The notes below the pieces were generated by a model. It made no database searches. It was given only the letters and a program-made list of their open reading frames with translations, and had not been told where the DNA came from. The position numbers were made by a program, and so were the translations under genes. Shown here piece by piece: positions 26,810-35,930 of a DNA stretch of 64,000 nucleotides. Location: assembly GCA_006739055.1 (NCBI GenBank), contig AP019702.1:2877388-2941387 (forward strand), in the 5' to 3' direction. This DNA comes from Allostella vacuolata (GTDB taxonomy: Bacteria; Pseudomonadota; Alphaproteobacteria; ATCC43930; Allostellaceae). Each line of letters opens with the position of its first letter. Position 1 is the stretch's first letter.

Positions 26810-26830
26810 GGGTAGTAGTGTTGCCTACCC
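26810..26830. promoter_or_regulatory. Candidate ParD operator, 6-bp inverted repeat
   Basis: GGGTAG (26810-26815) and CTACCC (26825-26830) are perfect inverted copies with a 9-base spacer, ending 22 bases before the parD start. ParD-type RHH antitoxins bind such repeats to repress their own promoters, so this is the expected operator. Confidence 0.55.
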
Positions 26831-26852
26831 TCAGGGCGAGGAGGTCGATCCG

Positions 26853-27137
26853 ATGGCCAATGTCGAGAAGGTTAGTGTCGCCCTTACCCCGGAAATGGCG
26901 ACGATGGTGCGGGAAGTGGTGCAGACCGGCGAGTATGTATCGGCGAGCGAAGTCATGCGGGAGGCCCTTCGCGAATGGAAACTTCGAAGGGCACAGCGCG
27001 CCAAGGCCATCGAGGAACTGGGGCGGTTGTGGGATGCGGGCATCAATAGCGGGCCCACCATTGATGGCGAGGAAGCCTTCGCCCAAATCCGGGAAAGTCT
27101 TGAAGCCAAGATTGCCGAGCGCCGCGCACCGGAATGA
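26853..27137 (+). CDS. parD: ParD-family antitoxin
   Basis: A 94-residue antitoxin. The N-terminal ribbon-helix-helix is KVSVALTPEMATMVREVVQT with GEYVSASEVMREALREW, the classic ParD/CC2985 pattern, and the C-terminal half is an acidic, toxin-wrapping helix region. ATG 26853 has GAGGAGG upstream. It overlaps the parE start by 4 bases (ATGA), the usual coupling. It is intact although its toxin gene is interrupted. Confidence 0.93.
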   Translation: MANVEKVSVALTPEMATMVREVVQTGEYVSASEVMREALREWKLRRAQRAKAIEELGRLWDAGINSGPTIDGEEAFAQIRESLEAKIAERRAPE

Positions 27138-27418
27138 CGTATCGCCTGCGGCCGCAGGCCAAGTCGGACATCGAGGCTGTGGTTTTCTACATCGCCCAGG
27201 ACAATCCTTGGGCTGCCCGACGCTGGCACGAGCAGATCTTTCGCTGCTGTCAGAGAATTGGAGCGATGCCAGGAATGGGCGTCGCTCGATCGGAGGTCCG
27301 GCCTGGAATTCGAAGCTTTGCCCTGGGCAACTACCTGATTCTGTAGCGGATAATCGGCGATTGCGCGGAGATCGTTCGGGTCGTGCACGGCGCGCGGCAG
27401 TGGGAGGAACTGCTCTAG
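27134..27418 (+). pseudogene. parE: parE toxin gene interrupted by a nonsense codon
   Basis: The frame starts MTYRLRPQAKSDIEAVVFYI, the ParE/RelE opening, and runs to FALGNYLIL, then meets TAG at 27344-27346 after 70 codons. Without that stop the same frame continues with RIIGDCAEIVRVVHGARQWEELL to TAG at 27416-27418, giving 94 residues, the normal ParE length. The stop falls exactly where ParE proteins have a tyrosine (LILYRI), so a single change from TAC or TAT to TAG explains it. The lost C-terminal strand carries conserved HGARQW, so the truncated product is probably inactive. Confidence 0.85.
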
Positions 27419-27437
27419 GAGCGGCCTTCAGCGGCGG

Positions 27438-28439
27438 TCACACGACCCGTCCCCGCACCGGAAACGACGGGTCGGTATAGCCGGGCGTCGAGGCGTGGCC
27501 GGGCGGCACCAGCCGGTCGACCAGGGCCTCGTCGTCGGCATCGATGGCGACGGTCGTGGCGGCGAGGTAGCCCTGCCACTGCTCGGCCGTGCGCGGGCCC
27601 GCCAAGACCGCGGTCACCAGCCGGTTGGCCAGCACCCAGGCGGTGGCGAAGGCGACGGGGGTGGTTCCCTTCGCCGCGGCGCGCTCGGTGATCGCGGCCG
27701 CCAGATCGAAGGATTCCGGCCGGAACTCCGTCTCCAGCAGCCGCTTGTTGCCGCGAGCCGCCCGGCTGTCGGCCGGCGGGGCGGCATCGGCGCGGTACTT
27801 GCCGGTCAGCACGCCGCGGGCGAGCGGGCTGTAGGGGACGACGCCCAGGCCGAGCGCGCGGCACGCCGGCAGGTGCTCGGCCTCGTTGCCGCGGGTCGCG
27901 AGGTTGTAGAGCGGCTGGCTGACGACGGGGGCGGGCAGGCCCATGCGCCGGGACAGCCGCACGGCCTCCGCCAGGCGCCAGCCGTCGAAGTTGGACAGGC
28001 CGAGGTAGCGCACCTTGCCCGCCCGGATCGCGTCGCCGGCCGCGGCCAGCGTCTCCTCCAGCGGCGTCTCGCGGTCGTCCGCGTGCAGGTACCAGATGTC
28101 GACATGGTCGGTGCCGAGCCGGGCCAGGCTGTCCTCGATCGCCCGCAGCATCCATTTCCGGCCGAGGCCCGAGCGATGCGGGCCGGGGCCCATCGCCAGC
28201 CCGACCTTGGTCGCCAGGACCCAGTGGCGGCGGTCGCCGGCGATGGCTGCACCCAGCATCCGCTCCGACCCGCCCTGGCCGTAGAAATCGGCCGTGTCGA
28301 TGAAGTTGACCCCGGCGTCCCGCGCCATGCCGACGATGCGGGTCGCCTCGTCGGCGGCGGTCGGCTGCGAGAACATCATGGTGCCGAGGCAGATGCGGGA
28401 GACCTGGAGGCCGCTGTCGCCGAGCCGTCGAAATTGCAT
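27438..28439 (-). CDS. Aldo/keto reductase
   Basis: A 333-residue NADPH-dependent oxidoreductase with a TIM barrel. Seen: LGTMMFS, the catalytic Asp-Tyr in DTADFYGQGGSE, Lys in LATKVGL, and the catalytic His in WYLHADD; the C-terminal NADP site includes VLAGPRTAEQW. Resembles the YajO/Tas-like AKR subgroup, with broad carbonyl substrates. The start at 28439 (MQFRRLG) begins right at the domain; upstream codons to 28574 overlap the SDR gene on the other strand and look non-coding. It is divergent from the SDR gene. Confidence 0.92.
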   Translation of the reverse strand: MQFRRLGDSGLQVSRICLGTMMFSQPTAADEATRIVGMARDAGVNFIDTADFYGQGGSERMLGAAIAGDRRHWVLATKVGLAMGPGPHRSGLGRKWMLRAIEDSLARLGTDHVDIWYLHADDRETPLEETLAAAGDAIRAGKVRYLGLSNFDGWRLAEAVRLSRRMGLPAPVVSQPLYNLATRGNEAEHLPACRALGLGVVPYSPLARGVLTGKYRADAAPPADSRAARGNKRLLETEFRPESFDLAAAITERAAAKGTTPVAFATAWVLANRLVTAVLAGPRTAEQWQGYLAATTVAIDADDEALVDRLVPPGHASTPGYTDPSFPVRGRVV

Positions 28440-28506
28440 GGGGGCGCCCTCGCCTGAAACGATTCCGGCCCGCATACTCCGCCTCGCAAATCCCAAGGGG
28501 AAGCCG

Positions 28507-29250
28507 ATGCGGGTCAAGGACAAGGTCGTATTCATCACCGGCGGCAGCACGGGCCTCGGCCTGGCGACCGCCAAGCTGTATCATCGCGAAGGCGCCAAGG
28601 TGGCGATCCTCGGCCGGCGCGCCGACGTGCTGGCGGCGGCGGCCGAGGAGATCGGTCCCGGCACCCTCGACGTGCCGGGCGACGCCACCGACCCCGAGCA
28701 GGTCCGCGCCGCGGTCGGCAAGATCGTCGACAGGTTCGGCCGCATCGACATCGTCGTCCACTCGGCCGGCGGCAACCCCGAGCGCAAGAACATCGAGGGC
28801 GTGACGCTGGAAGGGTTTCGGACCACCTTCGAACTCAACACCACCAGCGCCTTCGTCGTCGTCCAGGAAGCGCTGAAGGCAATGGGCCACGGCGGCTCGA
28901 TCGTGCTGATCGGCTCGGTCGCCGGCATGAAGGGATCGGCCAACCGCCTGGCCTATGCCACGGCCAAGGCCGGCATGATCGGCATGACCCGCCAGCTCGC
29001 CCTGACGCTGGGGCCCAAGGGCATCCGCGTCAACCTGGTGGCGCCCGGCCTGATCCGCACCCCGCTCACCGCCAACCTCATCGACAGCATGTCGAACGAG
29101 GAGATGGACCGGATGCTGTCCGACCATCCGCTGGGTCGCCTCGGCGATCCCGACGACGTCGCCTATGCCTGCCTCTATCTGGGCAGCGACGAGTCGAAAT
29201 GGGTGAGCGGCATCTCCCTGCCGGTCGCCGGCGGCCGGGTCACGCACTAG
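28507..29250 (+). CDS. Short-chain dehydrogenase/reductase
   Basis: A 247-residue classical SDR. The cofactor motif is TGGSTGLG (residues about 11-18), NAG is replaced by SAGG, the catalytic Ser-Tyr-Lys are in LIGSVAGMKG and YATAKAG, and the C-terminus VSGISLPVAGG is typical. The alternatives FabG-like or sugar dehydrogenase cannot be separated. It ends near a 13-bp hairpin shared with the convergent acetyltransferase gene. Confidence 0.92.
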   Translation: MRVKDKVVFITGGSTGLGLATAKLYHREGAKVAILGRRADVLAAAAEEIGPGTLDVPGDATDPEQVRAAVGKIVDRFGRIDIVVHSAGGNPERKNIEGVTLEGFRTTFELNTTSAFVVVQEALKAMGHGGSIVLIGSVAGMKGSANRLAYATAKAGMIGMTRQLALTLGPKGIRVNLVAPGLIRTPLTANLIDSMSNEEMDRMLSDHPLGRLGDPDDVAYACLYLGSDESKWVSGISLPVAGGRVTH

Positions 29251-29264
29251 CGCCACGACCGGAT

Positions 29265-29294
29265 CCCTGGCGGCGCCGGGCGGCGCCGCCAGGG
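29265..29294. terminator. 13-bp hairpin between convergent genes, no T-tract
   Basis: CCCTGGCGGCGCC (29265-29277) and GGCGCCGCCAGGG (29282-29294) are perfect inverted copies with a 4-base loop, placed between the SDR stop and the acetyltransferase stop. A bidirectional transcript end is likely, although no run of T follows on either strand. Confidence 0.55.
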
Positions 29295-29301
29295 GATGCC
29301 G

Positions 29302-29799
29302 CTACATCCGGCGCTGGAACCAGGTCGAGCTGATCCAGGTGCCGTTCTTGCGGGCATATTCGCGGAAGGTGCCCACCTCCTCGAAGCCGAACTTGCGATG
29401 CAGCGCGATCGAGGCATCGTTCGGGAGGGCGATGCCGGCGACCACGAGATGGACCGGCTGGTGCGCCAGCTGCGCGAAGAGGGCGGCATAGAGGGCCGAG
29501 CCCGTGCCGCGGGCGCGGTGGCGCGGATCGAGGTAGATGCTCGCCTCGACCGTCGCGTCGAAGGCGGGGCCGGGGCGATAGGGGCTGCTCGAGGCATAGC
29601 CGACCAGCCTGCCGTCCCCGCAGGCGACCAGCAGCCGATGCCGCCCCGCGCCATAGGTCTCGAACCAGGGCCGGCGCGACTCCGGGGTCTGGACGGCGGT
29701 CTCGAAGTGGGCGTGGCCGTCGGCGACGTAGTGGTTGAAGATGTCGACCAGGGCGGGAAGGTCGCCCGGCTCGGCGGGCCGTATCACGATGTCGGACAT
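29302..29799 (-). CDS. GNAT acetyltransferase, phosphinothricin acetyltransferase-like
   Basis: A 165-residue GNAT enzyme with the PAT/YncA pattern: DLPALVDIFNHYVADGHAHFET at the N-terminus, VEASIYLDPRHRARGTGSALY for the acetyl-CoA loop, and the end HRKFGFEEVGTFREYARKNGTWISSTWFQRRM. Such enzymes acetylate phosphinothricin, methionine sulfoximine or other amino acid analogues. The start at 29799 (MSDIVIRP) begins directly at the domain. It is divergent from a LysR gene 98 bases away. Confidence 0.88.
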   Translation of the reverse strand: MSDIVIRPAEPGDLPALVDIFNHYVADGHAHFETAVQTPESRRPWFETYGAGRHRLLVACGDGRLVGYASSSPYRPGPAFDATVEASIYLDPRHRARGTGSALYAALFAQLAHQPVHLVVAGIALPNDASIALHRKFGFEEVGTFREYARKNGTWISSTWFQRRM

Positions 29800-29896
29800 G
29801 GTGGCTTTCGTCGGTGGTGGCGGCGCCATCCATAGCGATACGATCCGGCTCCGGCAGCGCCACGATTTCGCCTCGGGCTATTCAGGAATCTATCGG

Positions 29897-30775
29897 GTGA
29901 CGCTCGACTGGGACGATGTCCGGCTGTTCCTGGCTGTCGCGCGGGCGGGCTCGCTCCGCGCGGCGGCGCGCCTCCTCGGCCTGAGCCAGCCGACCGTCGG
30001 CCGCCGGCTGGCCCGGTTCGAGGCCGCGGCCGGCAGCGCGCCCCTGTTCGACCGCCTGCCGGAGGGCATGCGGCTGACGGCCGCCGGGAAGGGGCTCGTC
30101 CCCGTCGCCGAGCAGCTGGAGGCCGCCGCCCGGGCGCTCCAGGGCCGCCGGGCGTCCGCTGCGGACCGGCCCGCCAGCGTGCGCATCTCGGTCGGCGAAT
30201 GGGCGGGCGGGTTCCTTGCCCGATGCCTCGCCGGCCCGGATCGGCATCCGCTGCCGGACGGGCTCGCCATCGAGCTGATGGTGTCCGACCAGACCGCCAA
30301 TCTCGGGCGGCGGGAGGCGGACCTCGCCGTCCGCCACGGCCGCCCCGAAACGGGGGATCTCTACGTCGTGCGGGTCGGCACCATGGCCTGCGCCGCCTAC
30401 CGCGGGGCCCACCTTCCCGAGGGCGCCGCGACGGGCTGGATCGCCTATACCGAGGAGCAGGCGCACTACGCGCAGTCGCGATGGGTCGCGGCGACGCTCC
30501 GGCAGACCGGCGAGGCGGTCGTGGCCCGGGCATCCACCGTCGCCCTCCAGGCGACCGCCGCCCGGTCCGGGGCGGGGGTGGCGATCCTGCCCTGCCATCT
30601 CGGCGACGGCGATCCGGGGCTGGTCCGGGCGTCGGCGCCGATCCCCGCACTGGAGGCCCCCCACTGGCTGATCGTGCACCGGGATCTCCGGCGCCTGCCG
30701 CATGTCCGGGCGGTCATGGACTGGGTGACGCAGCGCTTCGCGGCGAACCGGTCGGTGCTGGCGGGCCTGCCATAG
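29897..30775 (+). CDS. LysR-family transcriptional regulator
   Basis: A 292-residue regulator. The N-terminal winged HTH is LDWDDVRLFLAVARAGSLRAAARLLGLSQPTVGRRLARFE, followed by an effector domain (SVRISVGEWAG; ADLAVRHGRPETGDL; GAGVAILPCHLGD). I place the start at GTG 29897, with AGGAA 8 bases upstream, because the HTH begins there; ATG-initiated extensions would overlap the divergent acetyltransferase. It may regulate that neighbour. The subgroup contains many regulators acting on adjacent genes. Confidence 0.88.
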   Translation: MTLDWDDVRLFLAVARAGSLRAAARLLGLSQPTVGRRLARFEAAAGSAPLFDRLPEGMRLTAAGKGLVPVAEQLEAAARALQGRRASAADRPASVRISVGEWAGGFLARCLAGPDRHPLPDGLAIELMVSDQTANLGRREADLAVRHGRPETGDLYVVRVGTMACAAYRGAHLPEGAATGWIAYTEEQAHYAQSRWVAATLRQTGEAVVARASTVALQATAARSGAGVAILPCHLGDGDPGLVRASAPIPALEAPHWLIVHRDLRRLPHVRAVMDWVTQRFAANRSVLAGLP

Positions 30776-30935
30776 GTCGAGGGGCCGACGCATCTCCACG
30801 CCGGTCCGATTTCGTGGTATTTTCCGGGCCGGACGCCTCCGATCTGGCCGGATCACGCCGATCTGGTCTGCATATTGCGACAGACGTGAACGCCGACCGG
30901 CAGCGACCCCCGCCCTGACCCATGGGGATGCCCCA

Positions 30936-32099
30936 GTGAAACGCCTCTTTCTGTTGGCTTGCCTGGTGGCCGTGGCGGCCGCCGGATACCATTGGCGCGC
31001 AGACCTCTCCCGCATGGCGGGGCTCCAGCCGCCGGCGAGGACCGCGGCGCCGCAGCCGGCGGCCCGGGTCGAGCCGGTGGCCATGGCGCCGGTCGAAGCG
31101 CGCGACATGCCGGTGCAGGTATCGACCATCGGCCGCGTCCAGGCGATCGCCACGGTCGGGGTCAAGCCGCGCGTCGATGGCGAGATCGCCGAGGTGATGT
31201 TCCGCGAGGGACAGGACGTCAAGGCGGGCGAGGTGCTGTTCGTGCTCGACCGGCGCAGCGCCGAGGCGACGCTGCGCGCGGTCGAGGCCAACCTGGCCCG
31301 CGACCGCGCCCAGGCCCTCCAGGCCCGGGCCGAGGTGCGCCGGGCCTCGGAACTGACCCAGCGGGACTTCGTGTCGCGCCAGCGCTACGACCAGCTGGAG
31401 ACGACGGCCGCGGTCCAGGAAGCCACCGTGCGGGCGACCGAGGCCGCCGTCGAGAATGCCCGGCTGACGCTGAGCTACATGACCATCCGGGCGCCGATCG
31501 ACGGGCGGACGGGCGCGGTCGCGCTCAAGAAGGGCAACGTGGTCCGCGCGGCCGATACCGGCACGCTGGTGACGATCACCCAGATCCGGCCGATCTACGT
31601 GTCCTTCACCGCGACCCAGAAGGACCTGGCCGAGATCCGGCGCGCCGAGGACCAGGCGCAGATCCGGGTCGAGGCGACCATCCCGGAGGATCCGGGGCCG
31701 CCCATTTCCGGCGTCGTCACCTTCATCGACAACAGCATCGACGCCGCGACCGGGACGATCAACCTCAAGGCGACCATGCCGAACGCCGACAGCCGCCTGT
31801 GGCCGGGCCAGTTCGTCAACGCCGTGGCCACCCTGCGGGTCGAGAAGGGCGCGCTGACGGTGCCGGCCGCCGCGCTCCAGGTCGGCCAGGCGGGCGACTA
31901 CCTGTTCGTGATCAAGCCCGACATGACGGCGTCGGTCCGCCCCGTGAAGGTGGCCCGCCTGGTCGGCGACCGGGCGGTCATCCGCGAGGGGCTGCAATTG
32001 GGCGAGCGGGTGGCCGTGGAGGGCCAGCTGCGCCTGACCGAGGGCACCCGGGTGCGCGACCAGCGGGCCACGCCCGCGGCGCGCACGCCGACCTCCTGA
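30936..32099 (+). CDS. RND efflux periplasmic adaptor subunit
   Basis: A 387-residue membrane-fusion protein of the MdtA/AcrA type. It has a hydrophobic N-terminal signal or anchor (FLLACLVAVAAAGY), the lipoyl half-motifs IGRVQAIATVGVKPRVDGEI and ENARLTLSYMTIRAPIDGRTG, a helical hairpin at about residues 105-150 and a beta-barrel domain. No lipobox cysteine is in the usual position. GTG 30936 is the start. The pump gene follows after 10 bases; together they need an outer-membrane channel, which is not in the window. Confidence 0.94.
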   Translation: MKRLFLLACLVAVAAAGYHWRADLSRMAGLQPPARTAAPQPAARVEPVAMAPVEARDMPVQVSTIGRVQAIATVGVKPRVDGEIAEVMFREGQDVKAGEVLFVLDRRSAEATLRAVEANLARDRAQALQARAEVRRASELTQRDFVSRQRYDQLETTAAVQEATVRATEAAVENARLTLSYMTIRAPIDGRTGAVALKKGNVVRAADTGTLVTITQIRPIYVSFTATQKDLAEIRRAEDQAQIRVEATIPEDPGPPISGVVTFIDNSIDAATGTINLKATMPNADSRLWPGQFVNAVATLRVEKGALTVPAAALQVGQAGDYLFVIKPDMTASVRPVKVARLVGDRAVIREGLQLGERVAVEGQLRLTEGTRVRDQRATPAARTPTS

Positions 32100-32109
32100 G
32101 GATCCGGCC

Positions 32110-35100
32110 ATGAACATCTCGGCGATCTGCATCCGCCGCCCGGTGATGACCACGATCATCACCTTTGCCCTCGTCCTCGGCGGCCTGTTCGGCTATCGCA
32201 CCCTGCCGATCTCGGCCCTGCCGCAGGTCGACTTCCCGACCATCAGCGTCACCGCGCAGCTGCCGGGCGCCAACCCGGACACCATGGCCGCGGTGGTCGC
32301 GACCCAGCTCGAGCGCGAATTCTCGACCATCGCCGGCATCAGCTCGATCACCTCCTCGAGCGGCCTCGGCCAGACCCAGATCACCATCCAGTTCGACCTC
32401 GACCGCAACATCGATTCGGCCGCCCTCGACATCCAGTCGGCGATCTCGCGCGCCCAGCGCCGGCTGCCGCCCGAGATGACGACGCCGCCATCCTTCCGCA
32501 AGGTCAACCCGGCCGACCAGCCGGTGCTGCTGCTGACCCTGAGTTCGCCGATCATGCCGCTGTCGGCCGTGACCGACTATGTCGACACGATCATCTCGCC
32601 GCGGGTCTCGACCCTGACCGGCGTCGCCCAGGTGCAGATCTATGGCCCGCAGCGCTTCGCGGTCCGGGTCCAGGTCGACCCCGACGAGCTGGCGGCCCGC
32701 GGCATCGGCATCGACGAGGTGCAGCGCGCGCTCGCCAGCGCCAACGCCAACACCCCGATCGGCAGCCTGAGCGGGCCGTCCCAGGCCGTGACCCTGCAGG
32801 CGACCGGGCAGATGGCGCGCGCGGCCGAGTTCCGCCCGCTGATCGTCGCCTACAAGGACGGCGCGCCCGTCCGGCTCGGCGACATCGCCAACCCGGTCGA
32901 CAGCGTCGAGAACGACCGCACCGCCAGCTGGATCAACGGCACCCGCTCGATCGTGCTGGCGATCCAGAAGCAGCCGGGGGCCAACACCATCGACGTCGTC
33001 GACGGGGTGAAGGCGCTGCTGCCGCAGTTCCGCGCCATCCTGCCGCCGGCGGTCAACCTGGAAGTGTTCATCGACCGCTCGCAGCCGATCCGCGAGGCGA
33101 TCCACGACGTCGAATTCACGCTGGGGCTGACGATCGCGCTCGTCATCCTCGTCATCTTCCTCTTCCTGCGCCGGGCGGCGGCGACCTTCATCCCGTCCGT
33201 GACGGTGCCGATCTCGCTCATTGCCACCTTCGGCGGCATGTGTTTCTTCGGCTTCAGCATCGACAACATCTCGCTGCTCGCCCTGACGCTGGCGACCGGC
33301 CTCGTCGTCGACGACGCCATCGTCGTGCTGGAGAACATCGTCCGCCACATCGAGGAGGGGATGAGCCCCTGGGCGGCCGCCTTCAAGGGCAGCCGCGAGG
33401 TCGGCTTCACCATCATCTCCATCACCCTGTCGCTGGTGGCGGTGTTCATCCCGATCTTCTTCATGGGCGGGGTGGTCGGCCGGGTGTTCTTCGAGTTCGC
33501 GGTGGTGGTCAGCCTCGCCATCCTGATCTCGGCCTTCGTCTCGCTGACGCTGACGCCGATGCTGTGCAGCCGGCTGCTGAAGCCGGAGCCGCCGAAGGAG
33601 CAGCAGGGCGCCTTCCACCGCATCGCCGAGGGCGCGTTCGAGGGGCTGCTGCGCATCTATGGCCGCATGCTCCAGGCGGTGCTGCGCTACCGCCCGCTGA
33701 CCCTGGCGGTGACGATCGGCACGGTCGCCTTCACCATCCATCTCTTCATGACCTCGCCCATGGGCTTCTTCCCGCTGGAGGACACGGGCCAGCTCGCGGT
33801 CACGACGGAAGCGGGGCAGGAGACCTCGTTCGCGGCGATGGCGCAGATCCAGCAGCGGGTTTCGCGGATCTTCCAGGCCGATCCGGGCGTGGCGCAGGTC
33901 AACGCCTCGGCCGGCGCCACCGTGTGGAACCCGGCCGTCAACCAGGGCCGGCTCTTCATCGGCCTGAAGCCGCGGGCGGAGCGGGACGGCGCCGACGCGA
34001 TCATCCGCCGGGTGCGCCCCAAGCTGGCCGAGATCGCCGGGGTCAACGTCTACATCCAGAAGACGCAGAACCTGAACATCGGCGGGCGCTCGGCCAAGAG
34101 CCTCTACCAGTACACGGTGCAGAGCCCTTCCACCGAGGAGCTGTATCGCTGGGCCGCCATCCTGGAGACGCGGATGCGCGGGCTGCCCGGCCTGCGCGAC
34201 GTCACCACCGACCTGCAGATCCGCGGGCCGGAGGCGCTGATCACCATCAACCGCGACCGCGCCGCCAGCCTGGGCGTCTCGTCCGAGCAGATCCGCAACA
34301 CCCTCTACAGCGCCTTCGGCACCCGCCAGGTCTCGACCATCTTCACCTCCTCCAACTCCTACCAGGTGATCCTGGAGGTGGAGCCGCGCTTCCAGCAGAG
34401 CGTCGAGGCCCTGTCCAAGCTGCGCGTGCGCAGCGCGTCGGGCCAGCTGGTCGCCCTCGACGCGTTTGCCGAGATCACCCGCCAGGCCGGCCCGGTCACC
34501 GTCAACCACCAGGCGCAGCTGCCGTCGGTGACCATCTCGTTCAACACCGCCGCCGGCACCTCGCTGGGCGACGCGGTGAAGAGCGTGCTGGCGCTGGAGC
34601 GCGAGCTGGCGCTGCCGGCCAGCGTGACGACCGGCTTCTCGGGCGCGGCCCAGGTCTTCCAGGCGGCGCTGGCCGGGCAGGGGCTGCTGCTGGGCGCGGC
34701 CGTCCTCGTCATCTACATGATCCTGGCGATCCTCTACGAGAGCTTCATCCACCCCATCACCATCCTGTCGGGCCTGCCGGCGGCGGCGATCGGCGCCCTG
34801 CTGGGGCTGCGCTTCATGGGGCTGGAAGTCAGCGTGATCGCCATCATCGGCATCGTGCTGCTGATCGGCATCGTCAAGAAGAACGCCATCATGATGATCG
34901 ACTTCGCCCTCCAGGCGCAGCGCGAGCAGGGGATGGACGCGCGCACCGCCATCGAGGAAGCCTGCATGAAGCGCTTCCGGCCGATCATGATGACGACGAT
35001 GGCGGCGATCGCCGGCGCCCTGCCGATCGCGGTCGCGCACGGCGCCAGCGCCGAGCTGCGCCAGCCGCTCGGCGTGGCGGTGGTGGGCGGCCTGCTGTTC

Positions 35101-35238
35101 TCGCAGGCGCTCACCCTGTTCATCACCCCGGTGATCTTCCTCTACCTGGAGGACCTGCGGCGCCTCGGCGCGCGCTGGTTCAACGCCAATGCCGAGGCGG
35201 TGGCGGCCGAGCGGGCGGCGGCCATGGGCGACGACTAG
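32110..35238 (+). CDS. RND efflux pump inner-membrane permease (AcrB/MdtB type)
   Basis: A 1042-residue HAE1-type RND transporter. It starts ISAICIRRPVMTTIITFALVL (TM1), has the two large periplasmic loops and about 12 TM helices. TM4 carries LATGLVVDDAIVVLENI with the proton-relay Asp pair, and the conserved IGIVLLIGIVKKNAIMMIDFA is in the second half. MdtB/MdtC-type similarity is strongest by eye. It exports drugs, bile-salt-like compounds or metals through an adaptor and an outer-membrane channel. No regulator other than the upstream LysR gene is near. Confidence 0.95.
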   Translation: MNISAICIRRPVMTTIITFALVLGGLFGYRTLPISALPQVDFPTISVTAQLPGANPDTMAAVVATQLEREFSTIAGISSITSSSGLGQTQITIQFDLDRNIDSAALDIQSAISRAQRRLPPEMTTPPSFRKVNPADQPVLLLTLSSPIMPLSAVTDYVDTIISPRVSTLTGVAQVQIYGPQRFAVRVQVDPDELAARGIGIDEVQRALASANANTPIGSLSGPSQAVTLQATGQMARAAEFRPLIVAYKDGAPVRLGDIANPVDSVENDRTASWINGTRSIVLAIQKQPGANTIDVVDGVKALLPQFRAILPPAVNLEVFIDRSQPIREAIHDVEFTLGLTIALVILVIFLFLRRAAATFIPSVTVPISLIATFGGMCFFGFSIDNISLLALTLATGLVVDDAIVVLENIVRHIEEGMSPWAAAFKGSREVGFTIISITLSLVAVFIPIFFMGGVVGRVFFEFAVVVSLAILISAFVSLTLTPMLCSRLLKPEPPKEQQGAFHRIAEGAFEGLLRIYGRMLQAVLRYRPLTLAVTIGTVAFTIHLFMTSPMGFFPLEDTGQLAVTTEAGQETSFAAMAQIQQRVSRIFQADPGVAQVNASAGATVWNPAVNQGRLFIGLKPRAERDGADAIIRRVRPKLAEIAGVNVYIQKTQNLNIGGRSAKSLYQYTVQSPSTEELYRWAAILETRMRGLPGLRDVTTDLQIRGPEALITINRDRAASLGVSSEQIRNTLYSAFGTRQVSTIFTSSNSYQVILEVEPRFQQSVEALSKLRVRSASGQLVALDAFAEITRQAGPVTVNHQAQLPSVTISFNTAAGTSLGDAVKSVLALERELALPASVTTGFSGAAQVFQAALAGQGLLLGAAVLVIYMILAILYESFIHPITILSGLPAAAIGALLGLRFMGLEVSVIAIIGIVLLIGIVKKNAIMMIDFALQAQREQGMDARTAIEEACMKRFRPIMMTTMAAIAGALPIAVAHGASAELRQPLGVAVVGGLLFSQALTLFITPVIFLYLEDLRRLGARWFNANAEAVAAERAAAMGDD

Positions 35239-35262
35239 AACTGCCGGGGAGAAGCCGCGCCG

Positions 35263-35874
35263 ATGGACATCGCCGACCTGCTCGTCTTCGCGGCGGCCTA
35301 CTTGGCCGTAGTGGTCCTTCCGGGGCCTGGCGTCGCAGCCCTTGTCGCCCGCGTCCTTGCGCGGGGAACGCGAGGTGCGCCCGCGTTCATCGCGGGGTTC
35401 GTCGGCGGCTCGCTCGTCTGGTTCACGGTGGCGGCGACCGGCCTGGCGGCGCTCGCTGCCACCTTCGCCGGGCTGTTCGTTGCGATCCGCTACCTCGGCG
35501 CGGCCTATCTGCTCTACCTCGCCTGGAAGCTGTGGACGGCACCGGGGCGGCCGACCGCCACGGCGAACGCCTCGCCGGAGGGGCGGGGGCGCCTCTTTCT
35601 CGCCGGTCTGGCGATTAACCTGGGCAACCCGAAGGCGATCATGTTCTTCCTCGCCCTGCTGCCCAACGTCCTGGACCTGGGCGGATTGACGCCGGCCGGC
35701 TTCGCCGGGCTGGCTGGAATCATCGCGGTCGTCGCGTCGGCGGTGCTCGCCGCATATGCCGTCGCGGCGGAGCGGGCGCGCCGGATGTTCACCACGCCCG
35801 GCGCCGTTCGCCTGCTCAATCGTGGCAGTGGCGTTGCCATGGCGGGAGCGGCCGTGGTGATCGCCACGCGCTGA
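35263..35874 (+). CDS. LysE-family exporter, second copy
   Basis: A 203-residue protein with about six hydrophobic segments and the LysE/RhtB opening VVLPGPGVAALVARVLARGTRGAPAFIAGFVGG. AINLGNPKAIMFFLALLP is the family's central motif. It differs clearly from the LysE gene at 7425-8036, so this is a second, unrelated-substrate exporter. It follows the RND pump by 24 bases and may be co-transcribed. Confidence 0.9.
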   Translation: MDIADLLVFAAAYLAVVVLPGPGVAALVARVLARGTRGAPAFIAGFVGGSLVWFTVAATGLAALAATFAGLFVAIRYLGAAYLLYLAWKLWTAPGRPTATANASPEGRGRLFLAGLAINLGNPKAIMFFLALLPNVLDLGGLTPAGFAGLAGIIAVVASAVLAAYAVAAERARRMFTTPGAVRLLNRGSGVAMAGAAVVIATR

Positions 35875-35888
35875 CGGCCCTGTGCGGA

Positions 35889-35915
35889 CCGCCGCCCGCT
35901 GATGGCGGACGGCGG
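35889..35915. terminator. 11-bp hairpin between convergent genes, no T-tract
   Basis: CCGCCGCCCGC (35889-35899) pairs with GCGGACGGCGG (35905-35915), with one C-A mismatch and a 5-base loop, between the LysE stop and the redoxin stop. Likely a shared transcript end. Confidence 0.45.
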
Positions 35916-35930
35916 CCTTGCCGGAATCGG

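Noticed and set aside
27344-27346. Programmed read-through or recoding of the amber codon in parE
   Set aside because: No downstream stem-loop or other recoding signal is seen, and the affected residue is a normal tyrosine in the family; a point mutation is simpler.
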